Positions 1-10,122 of a stretch of 64,000 bases of DNA are shown here, in pieces. A program made the position numbers and the translations under genes. This stretch comes from Paenibacillus timonensis (GTDB lineage Bacteria; Bacillota; Bacilli; Paenibacillales; Paenibacillaceae), in assembly GCF_022427145.1 (NCBI RefSeq), contig NZ_JAKSXN010000014.1, positions 1 to 64,000 on the forward strand, read 5' to 3'. Numbering within the stretch: position 1 is the first letter of the stretch; each line of letters starts with the position of its first letter. The notes beneath the pieces were generated by a model. It had not been told where the DNA came from, did not search any database, and worked only from the letters and a program-made list of their open reading frames with translations.

Positions 1-1376
1 CGGTCGTTCGAATAATGATGATTCCATTGATCCGTCGATTCCCAGAGGCCGCCGATTCTCGGGTGAAGATGCCGGGCCAGCACCTCGTCGTTCAGATCAT
101 CGATCCCGAGTCCCGGGGCGTCCGTTAGCGTAATAAAGCCATTCTGGACCAGCTTATCCGGGAGGCGGCTGCCGATGACGATGTCGTCCCACCAATCGAC
201 TTCGCAGGAATGGTATTCCAGGGCAAGGAAGTTCTCGGTCGCCGCGGCGACGTGAGCGGCGGCCAGGCAGGCGATGGGGCTTTCCGCCATATGGATCGCC
301 ATTGCGACGCCGTAATCCTGTGCCATGTCCCCGATTTTCTTTGTCTCCAGGATGCCTCCGGACGTCAGCACGTCCGGATGGACGACGGACACGCCGCCGG
401 CTTCGAGAAGCGGCTTGAAGTTATCCTTCAAATAGATGTCTTCCCCCGTACAGATCGGCGTCGTTACGGCGCGGGCCAGGCGGGCGTACTGGTCGGTATA
501 CTGCCATGGAATCATATCCTCCATCCAGGCGAGGTTGAACTTGTCGATGCGTCTGCCCAGCTTGATGCAATCCTCGAGTCCGATATGGCCGAAGTGGTCG
601 ATGGCGAGCGGCACCTGGCTGCCGATGACCGACCGGACGTCCGCAACGTACTGCTCCAGCATGTCGAGTCCTTTTTCCGTGATGTGAATGCCGGTAAAAG
701 GGTGCGGAATGTTGTAGATATCGTAGTGGCGGTTCTTGATTTCGCGAAGCTCCTGCTCGGTGAGGTTGCCTGCGTCCCGGGCATAGCGGCGCTTCGAGAT
801 TTCCCGCATCTCTTCCAAGAAACCTAGCGGAGCGCTCAGCGTCCCCGGCTCGTCGATGATTTGGCCGATGCCGAGATCCATCTTCAGAAAGGTGAAGCCG
901 GCTTCCATTCGTTTCTTGAGCGCTTCCCCCATCGCTTTGCCGGTGTCTTTGCCGTCAACATCCGTGTCGCAATACATGCGGATCCGGTCGCGGAACTTGC
1001 CGCCAAGCATCTGGTAGATCGGCACGCCGTACGCCTTGCCGGCCAGATCCCACAGGGCAAGCTCAATACCGCTGACGCCGCCGCCTTGACGGGCATGGCT
1101 CCCGAACTGCTTGATCCGGCGGAACAGCTTGTCGATGTTGCACGGGTTCTCCCCGAGAAGCCGGCTCTTCAGCATGAGGGCGTAAACCTTGTCTGCGCCG
1201 TCGCGGACTTCCCCGAAGCCGACCAGCCCTTGATTTGTGTATACCTTGATCAGGCTGCTGTGAAACGGCCCGCCGATGATATCGGTGAAGCGAATATCGG
1301 TAATGCGCAGCTCCGAGGGGCTGGAGGAGGTACGGACATGGGCCAGCGTTTGTTCGTACGTTTCTTTGTTAACCAT
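1..1376 (-). CDS. Mandelate racemase/muconate lactonizing (enolase superfamily) sugar-acid dehydratase, partial
   Basis: The reading frame starts at ATG 1376, behind an AGGAGTGAT ribosome binding site, and runs off the window start after 458 codons. It reads as an enolase-superfamily protein: capping domain, then a barrel with K165 in FLKMD, metal ligands D260 (AIDHFGH), E286 (WMEDM) and E312 (TGEDIY), and H362-E365 (AIHMAES). Members abstract the proton next to a carboxylate and dehydrate sugar acids such as galactonate, or isomerise related acids. The second barrel strand has K-M-D rather than the K-x-K of classical members, so substrate cannot be named; a His follows D260 directly. It is the last gene of a minus-strand unit behind two SDR genes, which suggests a sugar to sugar-acid route. 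Family is confident, substrate is unknown. The C-terminus is missing only because of the window edge. Confidence 0.88.
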   Translation of the reverse strand, partial: MVNKETYEQTLAHVRTSSSPSELRITDIRFTDIIGGPFHSSLIKVYTNQGLVGFGEVRDGADKVYALMLKSRLLGENPCNIDKLFRRIKQFGSHARQGGGVSGIELALWDLAGKAYGVPIYQMLGGKFRDRIRMYCDTDVDGKDTGKAMGEALKKRMEAGFTFLKMDLGIGQIIDEPGTLSAPLGFLEEMREISKRRYARDAGNLTEQELREIKNRHYDIYNIPHPFTGIHITEKGLDMLEQYVADVRSVIGSQVPLAIDHFGHIGLEDCIKLGRRIDKFNLAWMEDMIPWQYTDQYARLARAVTTPICTGEDIYLKDNFKPLLEAGGVSVVHPDVLTSGGILETKKIGDMAQDYGVAMAIHMAESPIACLAAAHVAAATENFLALEYHSCEVDWWDDIVIGSRLPDKLVQNGFITLTDAPGLGIDDLNDEVLARHLHPRIGGLWESTDQWNHHYSND

Positions 1377-1413
1377 GTAATCACTCCTAATCGGGTGGTT
1401 TGCTGCAGCCGCG

Positions 1414-2190
1414 CTACAGCAGCATGCTCCCGCCATCGAGCCGGATGGCGGAGCCCGTCATATAATCGCTTTCGTTCGAGGCGATGAAGCAGGCGAGGTG
1501 GGCGACGTCGAGCGGGAGCCCCACGCGCCCCATCGGAAATTTCTCTTGGTGGTGCTTGCGCCGCGCCTCCCGTTTCTTCTCTGCGTCCGGATCATCCGGC
1601 GAGATGAGGTTGTATTTCCCCACGTCGACGGCTCCCGGCTCGATCGTGTTTACCGTTATCCCGTAAGGAGCCAGCTCGATCGCGCTTTCCCGCCCGAGCA
1701 TGCGGATCGCGCCTTTGGTCATGGCATAAACCGGATCGAAATCGGTCGGCCGCTTGGCGTGTACCGAAGAGATGAGGATAATTCGGCCGGTTCTTTTCCG
1801 CTTCATGCCGGGAATGACGGCTTGGATGCATTGCCAGTACCCCTTCACGTTCGTATCGAACAGGCGATCGAACGTGTCGCCGTCGTGCTTGAAGAGGTCG
1901 TAATTCAGTTGCACGGCGGCGTTGTTGACGAGAACATCGATATCGCCGGCGCGGCTTTCGATCCGGCGAACCATCCCGTCGATCTCCTTCTGATTCGAGA
2001 CGTCCGCTTGGACGATGAAGCTTTCGCCTCCCGCTTCGTCGATTCGTCTCTTCGTCTCGAGAACGCCGGCTTCGCTTCGGTTATAGTGGAGCGCAGCGAT
2101 GGCGCCTCTCTTGGCCATCTCGAGAGCGATCCCCTGGCCGATGCCGGTTCCGGCTCCTGTTACGAGTGCGACCTTGCCCGCTATGCTCAT
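1414..2190 (-). CDS. Short-chain dehydrogenase/reductase (glucose 1-dehydrogenase-like)
   Basis: This 258-residue protein is a complete classical SDR. The cofactor motif TGAGTGIG lies at residues 11-18, NNAAV at 89-93, and the catalytic set is S142, Y155 and K159 (YAMTK). The C-terminal MTGSAIRLDGG is the usual SDR end. Such enzymes oxidise or reduce sugars or polyols with NAD(P). Its start overlaps the stop of the upstream SDR gene by 4 bases (ATGA), so the two are translationally coupled, and the enolase-superfamily gene follows 37 bases downstream. A role in converting a sugar to the acid used by that dehydratase is inferred from this order. Confidence 0.9.
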   Translation of the reverse strand: MSIAGKVALVTGAGTGIGQGIALEMAKRGAIAALHYNRSEAGVLETKRRIDEAGGESFIVQADVSNQKEIDGMVRRIESRAGDIDVLVNNAAVQLNYDLFKHDGDTFDRLFDTNVKGYWQCIQAVIPGMKRKRTGRIILISSVHAKRPTDFDPVYAMTKGAIRMLGRESAIELAPYGITVNTIEPGAVDVGKYNLISPDDPDAEKKREARRKHHQEKFPMGRVGLPLDVAHLACFIASNESDYMTGSAIRLDGGSMLL

Positions 2191-2984
2191 GGCGAATCAC
2201 CGCTCCTTGGCCGTTTCATTTTATGATCCATATAATGAAGCAGGAATCCCCCGTCCAGCCGGATATCCGCGCCGTTCACGAAACGCGCCTCGCTTGACGC
2301 CAAGAAGCGGGCGACGTTCGCGATGTCATCCGCGGTACCCAACCGAGCGCTCGGTACCTTGGTATCGCAACTGCGGTAGAGCGTCGTCAGCGAGCTGCGG
2401 AACCGCTCGTCGTCGCCTTCCATCGGGCCGGCTTCGATCGTATTCACGCGAATGCCGTGGCGCCCCAGCTCAAGGGCCGCCTCTTTGGCCAGCATCTTGA
2501 CGGCGCCTTTGGATGCGCTGTAGGCGAAGGAGGTGCCGGTCGGCTTCTCGGCATGGATAGACGAGACGAAAATGATGCAGCCGGCCTCCCGCGCCGCCAT
2601 TGCCTTCCCGGCCGCTTGCGCACAAAGGAAGGCCGATTTCGCGTTCGTCCTCATCACTTCCCGGAACGACGCTTCGGAACCGGCTTCAACGGTAAGGGGA
2701 ACAAGACGATCGTTGGTATGGATCAGGACGCTTAGCGCACCGAGCTCCCGCTCCGCAAGCAGGACAAGCTCGTTAGCGTTTGTGCCGACGCTCAGGTCGA
2801 CGTTCTTCACGATCACTTTGGAGCCGGCCGCCTTGGCCATGTCGATCTCGGCGGCCGCCTCCTTCCCATCGGACGGACTGTTCAGCAGAAAATGAGCGCC
2901 ATCCTCGGCGAAGCGGCGGATCAGTGCCTTGCCCGCCGGATGGTCGACGTCCGTAATCAGAACGACTTGTGCAGGTTGAGTCAT
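2187..2984 (-). CDS. SDR-family protein with degenerate cofactor-binding motif
   Basis: This 265-residue protein aligns end to end with SDR enzymes and keeps S142, Y155 and K159 (YSASK) and the C-terminal FVNGADIRLDGG. The Rossmann glycine motif is degraded: T-D-V-D-H-P-A-G at residues 11-18 instead of T-G-x-x-x-G-x-G, and the usual NNAG is HTND at 90-93. It may use the cofactor poorly, bind a different one, or act as a non-catalytic partner of the coupled SDR. It is the first gene of the minus-strand unit; GGGGGTGA before ATG 2984 is the ribosome binding site. About 170 bases separate it from the divergent gene at 3158. Confidence 0.85.
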   Translation of the reverse strand: MTQPAQVVLITDVDHPAGKALIRRFAEDGAHFLLNSPSDGKEAAAEIDMAKAAGSKVIVKNVDLSVGTNANELVLLAERELGALSVLIHTNDRLVPLTVEAGSEASFREVMRTNAKSAFLCAQAAGKAMAAREAGCIIFVSSIHAEKPTGTSFAYSASKGAVKMLAKEAALELGRHGIRVNTIEAGPMEGDDERFRSSLTTLYRSCDTKVPSARLGTADDIANVARFLASSEARFVNGADIRLDGGFLLHYMDHKMKRPRSGDSP

Positions 2985-3089
2985 ACATCACCCCCGGGTT
3001 GCCACTTTGTAAGGGCAGCTAGCTATGTCACACTACCATCATAAGTTTCGGCCGCCCCCGGGTTCGAGACGTTAATCTTATGATTTTGT

Positions 3090-3119
3090 TTGATTTTTTT
3101 CGATAGCTTTTCGTATGAT
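3090..3119 (+). promoter_or_regulatory. Possible sigma-A promoter for the RCC1-like gene
   Basis: TTGATT at 3090-3095 and TATGAT at 3114-3119 are separated by 18 bases, and the RCC1-like gene starts 39 bases further on. The rest of the roughly 170-base divergent gap 2985-3157 is AT-rich around 3070-3120; no clear promoter for the minus-strand unit could be fixed. Confidence 0.35.
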
Positions 3120-3157
3120 TAGGTCAACATCGAACGCGCAAGGCAGGGAGGTAAGAG

Positions 3158-4073
3158 ATGGAACCTATTTCACAGAAGGAACCGCCGTTTCAGGCAAAAT
3201 GCTGGCCTAACGCGACCCTGGCGGCAGGCCCGCGGCATTCCGTCGGGCTTCGATCGGACGGCACGGTCCTCGCTGCGGGCGATTCTAAACATGGCCAATG
3301 CAAAGTTAACGACTGGCGTAACATCGTGGCGGTAGCGGCAGGTAATGTACATATGGCGACGAACACGGGAAATTCGCATACCGTTGGTCTTCTGTCGGAC
3401 GGTACGGTGGTGGCGGCCGGTTGGAACCAGCATCGCCAATGCGAGGTGAGCGGATGGAGCGGGATCGTAGCGATCGCCGCGGGATGGCGCCGGACCCTCG
3501 GGCTCAAATCCGATGGTACGGTAACGGCTGTGGGGAGGAATGCGGAAGGCCAATGCGAAGTAAGCGACTGGCGTGGAATCGTGTCGGTAGCCGCAGGGGA
3601 TTGGCATACCGCCGGACTCCGATCGGACGGTACGGTGAAGATGGCGGGAAATAATCGTTATGGCCAATGTAACGTAAGCAGTTGGAGCGAAATCGCCGAA
3701 GTGGCGGCAGGTTATCTTTTATACCGTTGGTCTTCGGTCGGATGGCACCGTGGTCGCTGCGGGATTGAACAAGCATCACCAATGCGAGGTGGAGGCCTGG
3801 CGCGATATTGTGGCGATTGCAGCTGGTAGCTATCATACCGTGGGGTTAAAGGCCGACGGTACCGTCGTGTCGGCAGGCTGGAATTTACACGGGCAAGGTG
3901 AGGTCGGCCACTGGCGCGATGTTGTAGCGATCGCCGCGGGATGCGCCCATACGCTTGGCCTAAAATCGGACGGCACGGTGGTTGCCACTGGCGTTAATAA
4001 CTACGGCCAATGCGAGGTGAGCGGCTGGAGAAGCATCCAGCTTCCCGGCAGAGGTTTCCGCTCCGAGCCATGA
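3158..4073 (+). pseudogene. Seven-repeat RCC1-like beta-propeller protein, frameshifted
   Basis: Two overlapping frames (3158-3829 and 3750-4073) together encode one protein of about 304 residues. It has seven tandem repeats of 38 residues with the pattern GLxSDGTVxAxGxNxxGQCEVxxWxxIVxVAAG. The first repeat carries nine extra residues (NVHMATNTG). The break is in repeat 4-5, near 3715-3719: GGT TAT CTT T TAT ACC GTT has one base too many, and removing one T restores the repeat exactly. RCC1-type repeats form a propeller with one blade per repeat, usually for protein binding, and seven repeats would close a standard seven-bladed ring. The repeats are shorter than the roughly 50 residues of eukaryotic RCC1. 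There is no signal peptide. The ribosome binding site is GGGAGGTAAGAG before ATG 3158. It could be a true pseudogene, a phase-variable gene or a sequencing error. Confidence 0.8.
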
Positions 4074-4083
4074 GTTAGAGGGT

Positions 4084-4136
4084 TTAACATTATTTAACAT
4101 ACTTAATACATCTCGTTAATATAAGGTATTTATCAT
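4084..4136 (+). promoter_or_regulatory. Pho-box-like array and -10 box of the alkaline phosphatase promoter
   Basis: Four hexamers follow each other: TTAACA 4084-4089, TTAACA 4094-4099, TTAATA 4103-4108 and TTAATA 4116-4121, spaced 4, 3 and 7 bases. The Bacillus PhoP box is four TT(A/T/C)A(C/T)A repeats spaced about 5 +/- 2 bases. TATCAT at 4131-4136 is a good -10, and no -35 match is visible, as expected for a PhoP-activated promoter. The alkaline phosphatase start lies 40 bases downstream. Confidence 0.7.
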
Positions 4137-4176
4137 AGAGTACGGAAACTTAAATCATTTAGGAGGTTCGTACTTT

Positions 4177-5442
4177 ATGAAACTTGCAAAAAGCATGCGT
4201 TTAAGAACGGCATTCGCGGTGACTGCGGCGGCAGCGGTTGCGGTAACCGGCATTCTGACCGCACAGACCCCGAGCCCGGCAGTGGCAGCCTCCTCGCAAA
4301 CGAAAAACGTGATCCTGTTCGTTGGGGACGGGATGGGGAATGCAGCACGCAACGCCATTCGGTTGGCTACGGTAGGAGAGAAAGGCAAACTGGCGATGGA
4401 CGACATGCCTTATGCCGGACTGGTACATACGAGCTCGACGTCGGCCGTGACCGACTCGGCGGCTTCCGCTACGGCTTATGCCAGCGGGGTAAAAACGTAT
4501 AATGGCGCGATCGGGATGGACGCCAACAAGAAACCGGTTAAAACGATTATGGAATACGCCAAACAAGCCGGGTTGTCCACGGGGGTCGTTACCACCAGCC
4601 AGGTGACGGACGCGACCGGAGCGGCCTTTGGCGCCCATGTCGAGAATCGTTCCGCGCAAAGTGACATTGCGCTGCAATTTCTGACCAAGAGCAAAGTGGA
4701 TGTTCTGCTGGGCGGAGGCGAGGATTTCTGGTTCCCGGCTGGTAACCCGGGCGCTTTCCAAGACGAACCGGCAGAGGATCCTTCCGAGAAGAGTAAAGGG
4801 ACCCAGGGCAACCTGGTCGATAAAGCCAAACAGCTGGGCTATACCTACGTCAGCAATAAAGAAGATCTGCAAAAAGCAAAGGGCGGCAAGCTTCTCGGTT
4901 TGTTCGCCAATGAAGAGATGTTTCAGCAAAGAGAAGAAGGGGACGGCGATATTTATAACCCGGTCGTATCTCTTCCGGACATGACCAAGAAAGCGATCGA
5001 CACGTTGTCCAAAAACAAAAAAGGCTTCTTCCTGATGGTCGAAGAGGAAGCAACCGACGAGATGGCGCACGAGAACAATGCCGCATTGACCATTAAAGCC
5101 GGTCAGCAGCTGGATAAAGCCGTACAGGTCGCCAAGGATTTCGCCAAGAAAAACCCGGATACGCTCGTGTTGGTGTTAGCCGACCATGAGACCGGCGGCC
5201 TTTCGATCGAGTCGGTGGATGCGGAGGACGAATCCGGGGACGCGATCTCCAAGGAAGACGGACCGTTCGCGATCGCGGGTTCCAAGGAACAATTTATCGT
5301 CGATTGGACGACGTCCGGTCATACGGCCGTCGATATTCCGGTCACGGCAATGGGGAAGAACGCCAACCTGTTCACCGGGGTGTTCGAAAATACGGAAATC
5401 TTTACGAAGATGATGAAAGCGTTGGGCCTTACAGCAAAATAA
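4177..5442 (+). CDS. phoA: Secreted alkaline phosphatase (PhoA family)
   Basis: The 421-residue protein opens with a charged start, a hydrophobic stretch and an Ala-rich region ending near AVAAS, a classical signal peptide. Family landmarks are metal-binding D51 in VGDGMG, the phosphorylated serine S94 in VTDSAAS, D336-H337 in ADHETGG and H382 in SGHTAVD. Length fits Bacillus-type enzymes. It hydrolyses phosphate monoesters outside the membrane to release inorganic phosphate. AGGAGG lies 11 bases before ATG 4177. It is a single-gene unit with its own Pho-box-like array upstream and a terminator downstream, so induction on phosphate starvation by PhoPR is likely. The metal-site segment reads EEEATDEMAHENN, which departs somewhat from the E. 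coli enzyme but fits the Gram-positive group. Confidence 0.93.
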   Translation: MKLAKSMRLRTAFAVTAAAAVAVTGILTAQTPSPAVAASSQTKNVILFVGDGMGNAARNAIRLATVGEKGKLAMDDMPYAGLVHTSSTSAVTDSAASATAYASGVKTYNGAIGMDANKKPVKTIMEYAKQAGLSTGVVTTSQVTDATGAAFGAHVENRSAQSDIALQFLTKSKVDVLLGGGEDFWFPAGNPGAFQDEPAEDPSEKSKGTQGNLVDKAKQLGYTYVSNKEDLQKAKGGKLLGLFANEEMFQQREEGDGDIYNPVVSLPDMTKKAIDTLSKNKKGFFLMVEEEATDEMAHENNAALTIKAGQQLDKAVQVAKDFAKKNPDTLVLVLADHETGGLSIESVDAEDESGDAISKEDGPFAIAGSKEQFIVDWTTSGHTAVDIPVTAMGKNANLFTGVFENTEIFTKMMKALGLTAK

Positions 5443-5463
5443 TGTCCGAAGTTCTATGAACAA

Positions 5464-5512
5464 ACAGGCGATCGTCAAGTTGGGTGACCCACTTGGCCGG
5501 TCGCCTGTATTT
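5464..5512 (+). terminator. Rho-independent terminator after alkaline phosphatase
   Basis: ACAGGCGA at 5464-5471 pairs with TCGCCTGT at 5501-5508. The inner CAAGTTGGG and CCCACTTGG segments pair imperfectly. The tail is T-rich (ATTTATTTTA). Confidence 0.75.
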
Positions 5513-5564
5513 ATTTTAAAGAAATGCGGATGAGTTCTTTAGTTTCGGCCTATCGATCGTTTTT

Positions 5565-7813
<2,249 letters not shown>

Positions 7814-7840
7814 GCGTCCCGACGATCCGGCGTTTTTCGG

Positions 7841-7880
7841 GAGAGGTCACGCAATTTCGGGAGAGGTCACGCAATTTCGG
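7841..7880 (+). repeat. Perfect tandem duplication of a 20-bp unit
   Basis: The unit GAGAGGTCACGCAATTTCGG occurs twice head to tail at 7841-7860 and 7861-7880, preceded by a partial TTTCGG. It lies between the GH43 stop and the GH50-like gene, where no other feature is apparent. It could be a doubled operator or a recent slippage product. Confidence 0.8.
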
Positions 7881-7953
7881 AAAACGGAAGGAAGGTCTTC
7901 GAAATGTCGTATAATTTTGATGAATTGACCATTCCGAAGGAGCGACTTTAGAT

Positions 7954-9939
7954 ATGAGACCTACCCAAATCAACGTAAGCGGCAATATTGAATTGAAATC
8001 GCTTCCGGACGGCGGGCGTTTTCTCAAAATATCCCCCGATGGGGGAAGGCTTCATTTCGCCGGCCTGCAGTTCAAGAAAGGCCAATACCTGGTGCTGGAG
8101 CTGACGGTTCAATCGATCACGGAATTTCAAATGGTGCTCGGATTTTCTAAGCATGACCCCGGTTCGGAGCATAACGTGCCGGATTTGTATTGCATGACCG
8201 GCTTCCTGCCGCAGATCCGGATTCGAACGTACTTTGACCTCGCGCATTTGGATGCCCAGAGTATCTATCTGGAACGAACGCCGGGCAAGCTGAAGTCGTT
8301 CTTGCAGGGAACCGCCTTAGAACCGGAGCAAGTCGAGCATTTTGAGATGATTTTTCTGCCGTTCTATATGAATCGTTCCTTTATCCTGCATGATTTGTAT
8401 CTTGCGGACGAGAAGCCCGATTGCAGACTCGGACCGGAGGTGGAACCGATCGTCGATGAGCTGGGACAGTTGAAGATGAAGGACTGGAGCGGCAAAACCG
8501 GCTCGGCGGACGAACTGGTCCAATATTTGCGGAAGGAAGCCGAAGCGGCCTCGGGCGCGGAGTTTGGACCGGAATACAGTGCGTACGGAGGGTACAAATC
8601 CATTTCCTTTGAGCCTACAGGGTACTTTCGGGTGGCGCAGCAAGGCGACAGGTCTTGGCTGGTGGACCCGGACGGATATGCTTTTTACAGTAAGGGGCTG
8701 GATGTGGTCACTCCCGGGGAAGCGGGACGCATCGACGGCATCGAGCCTTGTCTGGAGTGGCTTCCGGAGAGGGAAGGGGCTTACGGACCTGCGTTCCGGG
8801 CGGGAGAAACGTTGAATGGGCAACGTTATTATAATTATGCCGTCAGCAATCTGATTCGGGCTTTCGGCGGGAATTATCGCGAGGCTTGGAGCCAAATGAC
8901 CCGTTCCCGGCTGATCGATTGGGGATTCAATACGATCGGGAACTGGTCGGATCTGAACTTTGCTAAGCGGGCGAAGCTGCCCTATGTGATGCCGCTATCC
9001 GGTTTTCCGATGACCGAAAAGGCCGTGTACCGGGATTTCCCGGACGTGTTCAGCCAGGAGTACCGGGAGGCGTCGGAGCGGTATGCTGCGCAGCTGGAGC
9101 CGTTCAAGGAAGACCGCTGCCTGATCGGATACTTCATGTCGAACGAACCGCATTGGGCGTTTAGGGACAGGGTGAACCTGGCGCGGGAAATGTTCCGCGG
9201 CGGACATGCTTTTGCCAGCAAGGAGGAGCTGATTCGTTATCTTACGCACAAATATGAAGGGAATCCCCAGGCGCTGAGCGAGGCGTGGGCGATGGAACTC
9301 GCCGATTTCGAAGGGATCCGGCAGCTTCGCTATGAACAATTCACCGATGCGGCCGACGCGGATCTATTGGCATTTTCCCGCCGGATGGCCCATGAATTTA
9401 TTCGCATTCCGGCCGTAGCCTTGAAGCGGGTCGATCCACATCACTTGAACCTCGGCATCCGGTACGCCTGGATATCGTCGGAGTTGGTGCTGGAGGGAAG
9501 CGAATATTTTGATGTCTATACCTACAACTGCTATAAGTTCAAACCGGATGAGGCGGATATTAGGTACATCTTTGAACAGACCGGCAAGCCGGTGATGATC
9601 GGGGAATTCCACTTCGGTGCTCCGGACGTAGGGCTGCTAAGCCCAGGTCTGAAAGGCGTATACACCCAGGCCGACCGCGGCAAAGCGTACCGATATTACA
9701 CGGAATTTGCTGCGAGTCAGAAGCATTTGGTCGGTACGCATTACTTTATACTGAATGATCAAGCAACGCTTGGCCGATTTGACGGGGAGAACTACCAGAT
9801 CGGGATCGTTGATGTCTGCCACCGGCCTTATGAGGCTTTTGTGCAGGAAATCAAGGCCACCCATGCGGGATTGCTGGACGTGATTCAAGGAAGAAGAGCC
9901 CCGTACGATGTCCAGCCGGAAGAGCTGATTATTAAGTAA
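7954..9939 (+). CDS. Clan GH-A glycosidase, GH50/beta-agarase-like
   Basis: This 661-residue protein has an N-terminal beta-sandwich-like region (about 1-200) and a TIM barrel. The barrel opens with SWLVDPDGYAFYSKGLDVV, a segment typical of agarase-like GH50 relatives. The acid/base glutamate is E398 in FMSNEPHW and the nucleophile is E551 in VMIGEFHFG, the two barrel positions expected of clan GH-A. The family includes beta-agarases and beta-galactosidase-like enzymes, so a galactan-type substrate is plausible but not proven. No signal peptide is present. The ribosome binding site GAAGGAGCG precedes ATG 7954. It closes the glycan-degradation block and is followed by a strong terminator. Confidence 0.8.
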   Translation: MRPTQINVSGNIELKSLPDGGRFLKISPDGGRLHFAGLQFKKGQYLVLELTVQSITEFQMVLGFSKHDPGSEHNVPDLYCMTGFLPQIRIRTYFDLAHLDAQSIYLERTPGKLKSFLQGTALEPEQVEHFEMIFLPFYMNRSFILHDLYLADEKPDCRLGPEVEPIVDELGQLKMKDWSGKTGSADELVQYLRKEAEAASGAEFGPEYSAYGGYKSISFEPTGYFRVAQQGDRSWLVDPDGYAFYSKGLDVVTPGEAGRIDGIEPCLEWLPEREGAYGPAFRAGETLNGQRYYNYAVSNLIRAFGGNYREAWSQMTRSRLIDWGFNTIGNWSDLNFAKRAKLPYVMPLSGFPMTEKAVYRDFPDVFSQEYREASERYAAQLEPFKEDRCLIGYFMSNEPHWAFRDRVNLAREMFRGGHAFASKEELIRYLTHKYEGNPQALSEAWAMELADFEGIRQLRYEQFTDAADADLLAFSRRMAHEFIRIPAVALKRVDPHHLNLGIRYAWISSELVLEGSEYFDVYTYNCYKFKPDEADIRYIFEQTGKPVMIGEFHFGAPDVGLLSPGLKGVYTQADRGKAYRYYTEFAASQKHLVGTHYFILNDQATLGRFDGENYQIGIVDVCHRPYEAFVQEIKATHAGLLDVIQGRRAPYDVQPEELIIK

Positions 9940-9945
9940 GCGTTG

Positions 9946-9981
9946 AAAGCCCGTACATTTCGGTACGGGCTTTCTTTTTTT
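9946..9981 (+). terminator. Rho-independent terminator after the GH50-like gene
   Basis: AAAGCCCGTAC at 9946-9956 pairs perfectly with GTACGGGCTTT at 9963-9973, with a 6-base loop and a run of T. Confidence 0.92.
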
Positions 9982-10055
9982 ATATCGAATGGCTAGCCGA
10001 AAAACGAATACATCGATACGAAATCTGGAGCATATCCCTATGGCCCGATCCCAAG

Positions 10056-10088
10056 TACAATAGATACAGATAGGTGAAAGTGCTTACA
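10056..10088 (+). promoter_or_regulatory. Putative promoter with downstream cre-like site, transporter operon 1
   Basis: TACAAT at 10056-10061 is a plausible -10. TGAAAGTGCTTACA at 10075-10088 matches the cre consensus except for the central CG, which is TG. It would lie just downstream of the start of transcription. The -35 is weak. Confidence 0.45.
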
Positions 10089-10122
10089 ATAATAGACTAG
10101 AACAGCTTGGAGGTCAGAGGGG

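Noticed and set aside
7841-7880. 20-bp tandem repeat as a CRISPR or IS end
   Set aside because: There are only two units with no spacer, and no transposase or terminal inverted repeats nearby.
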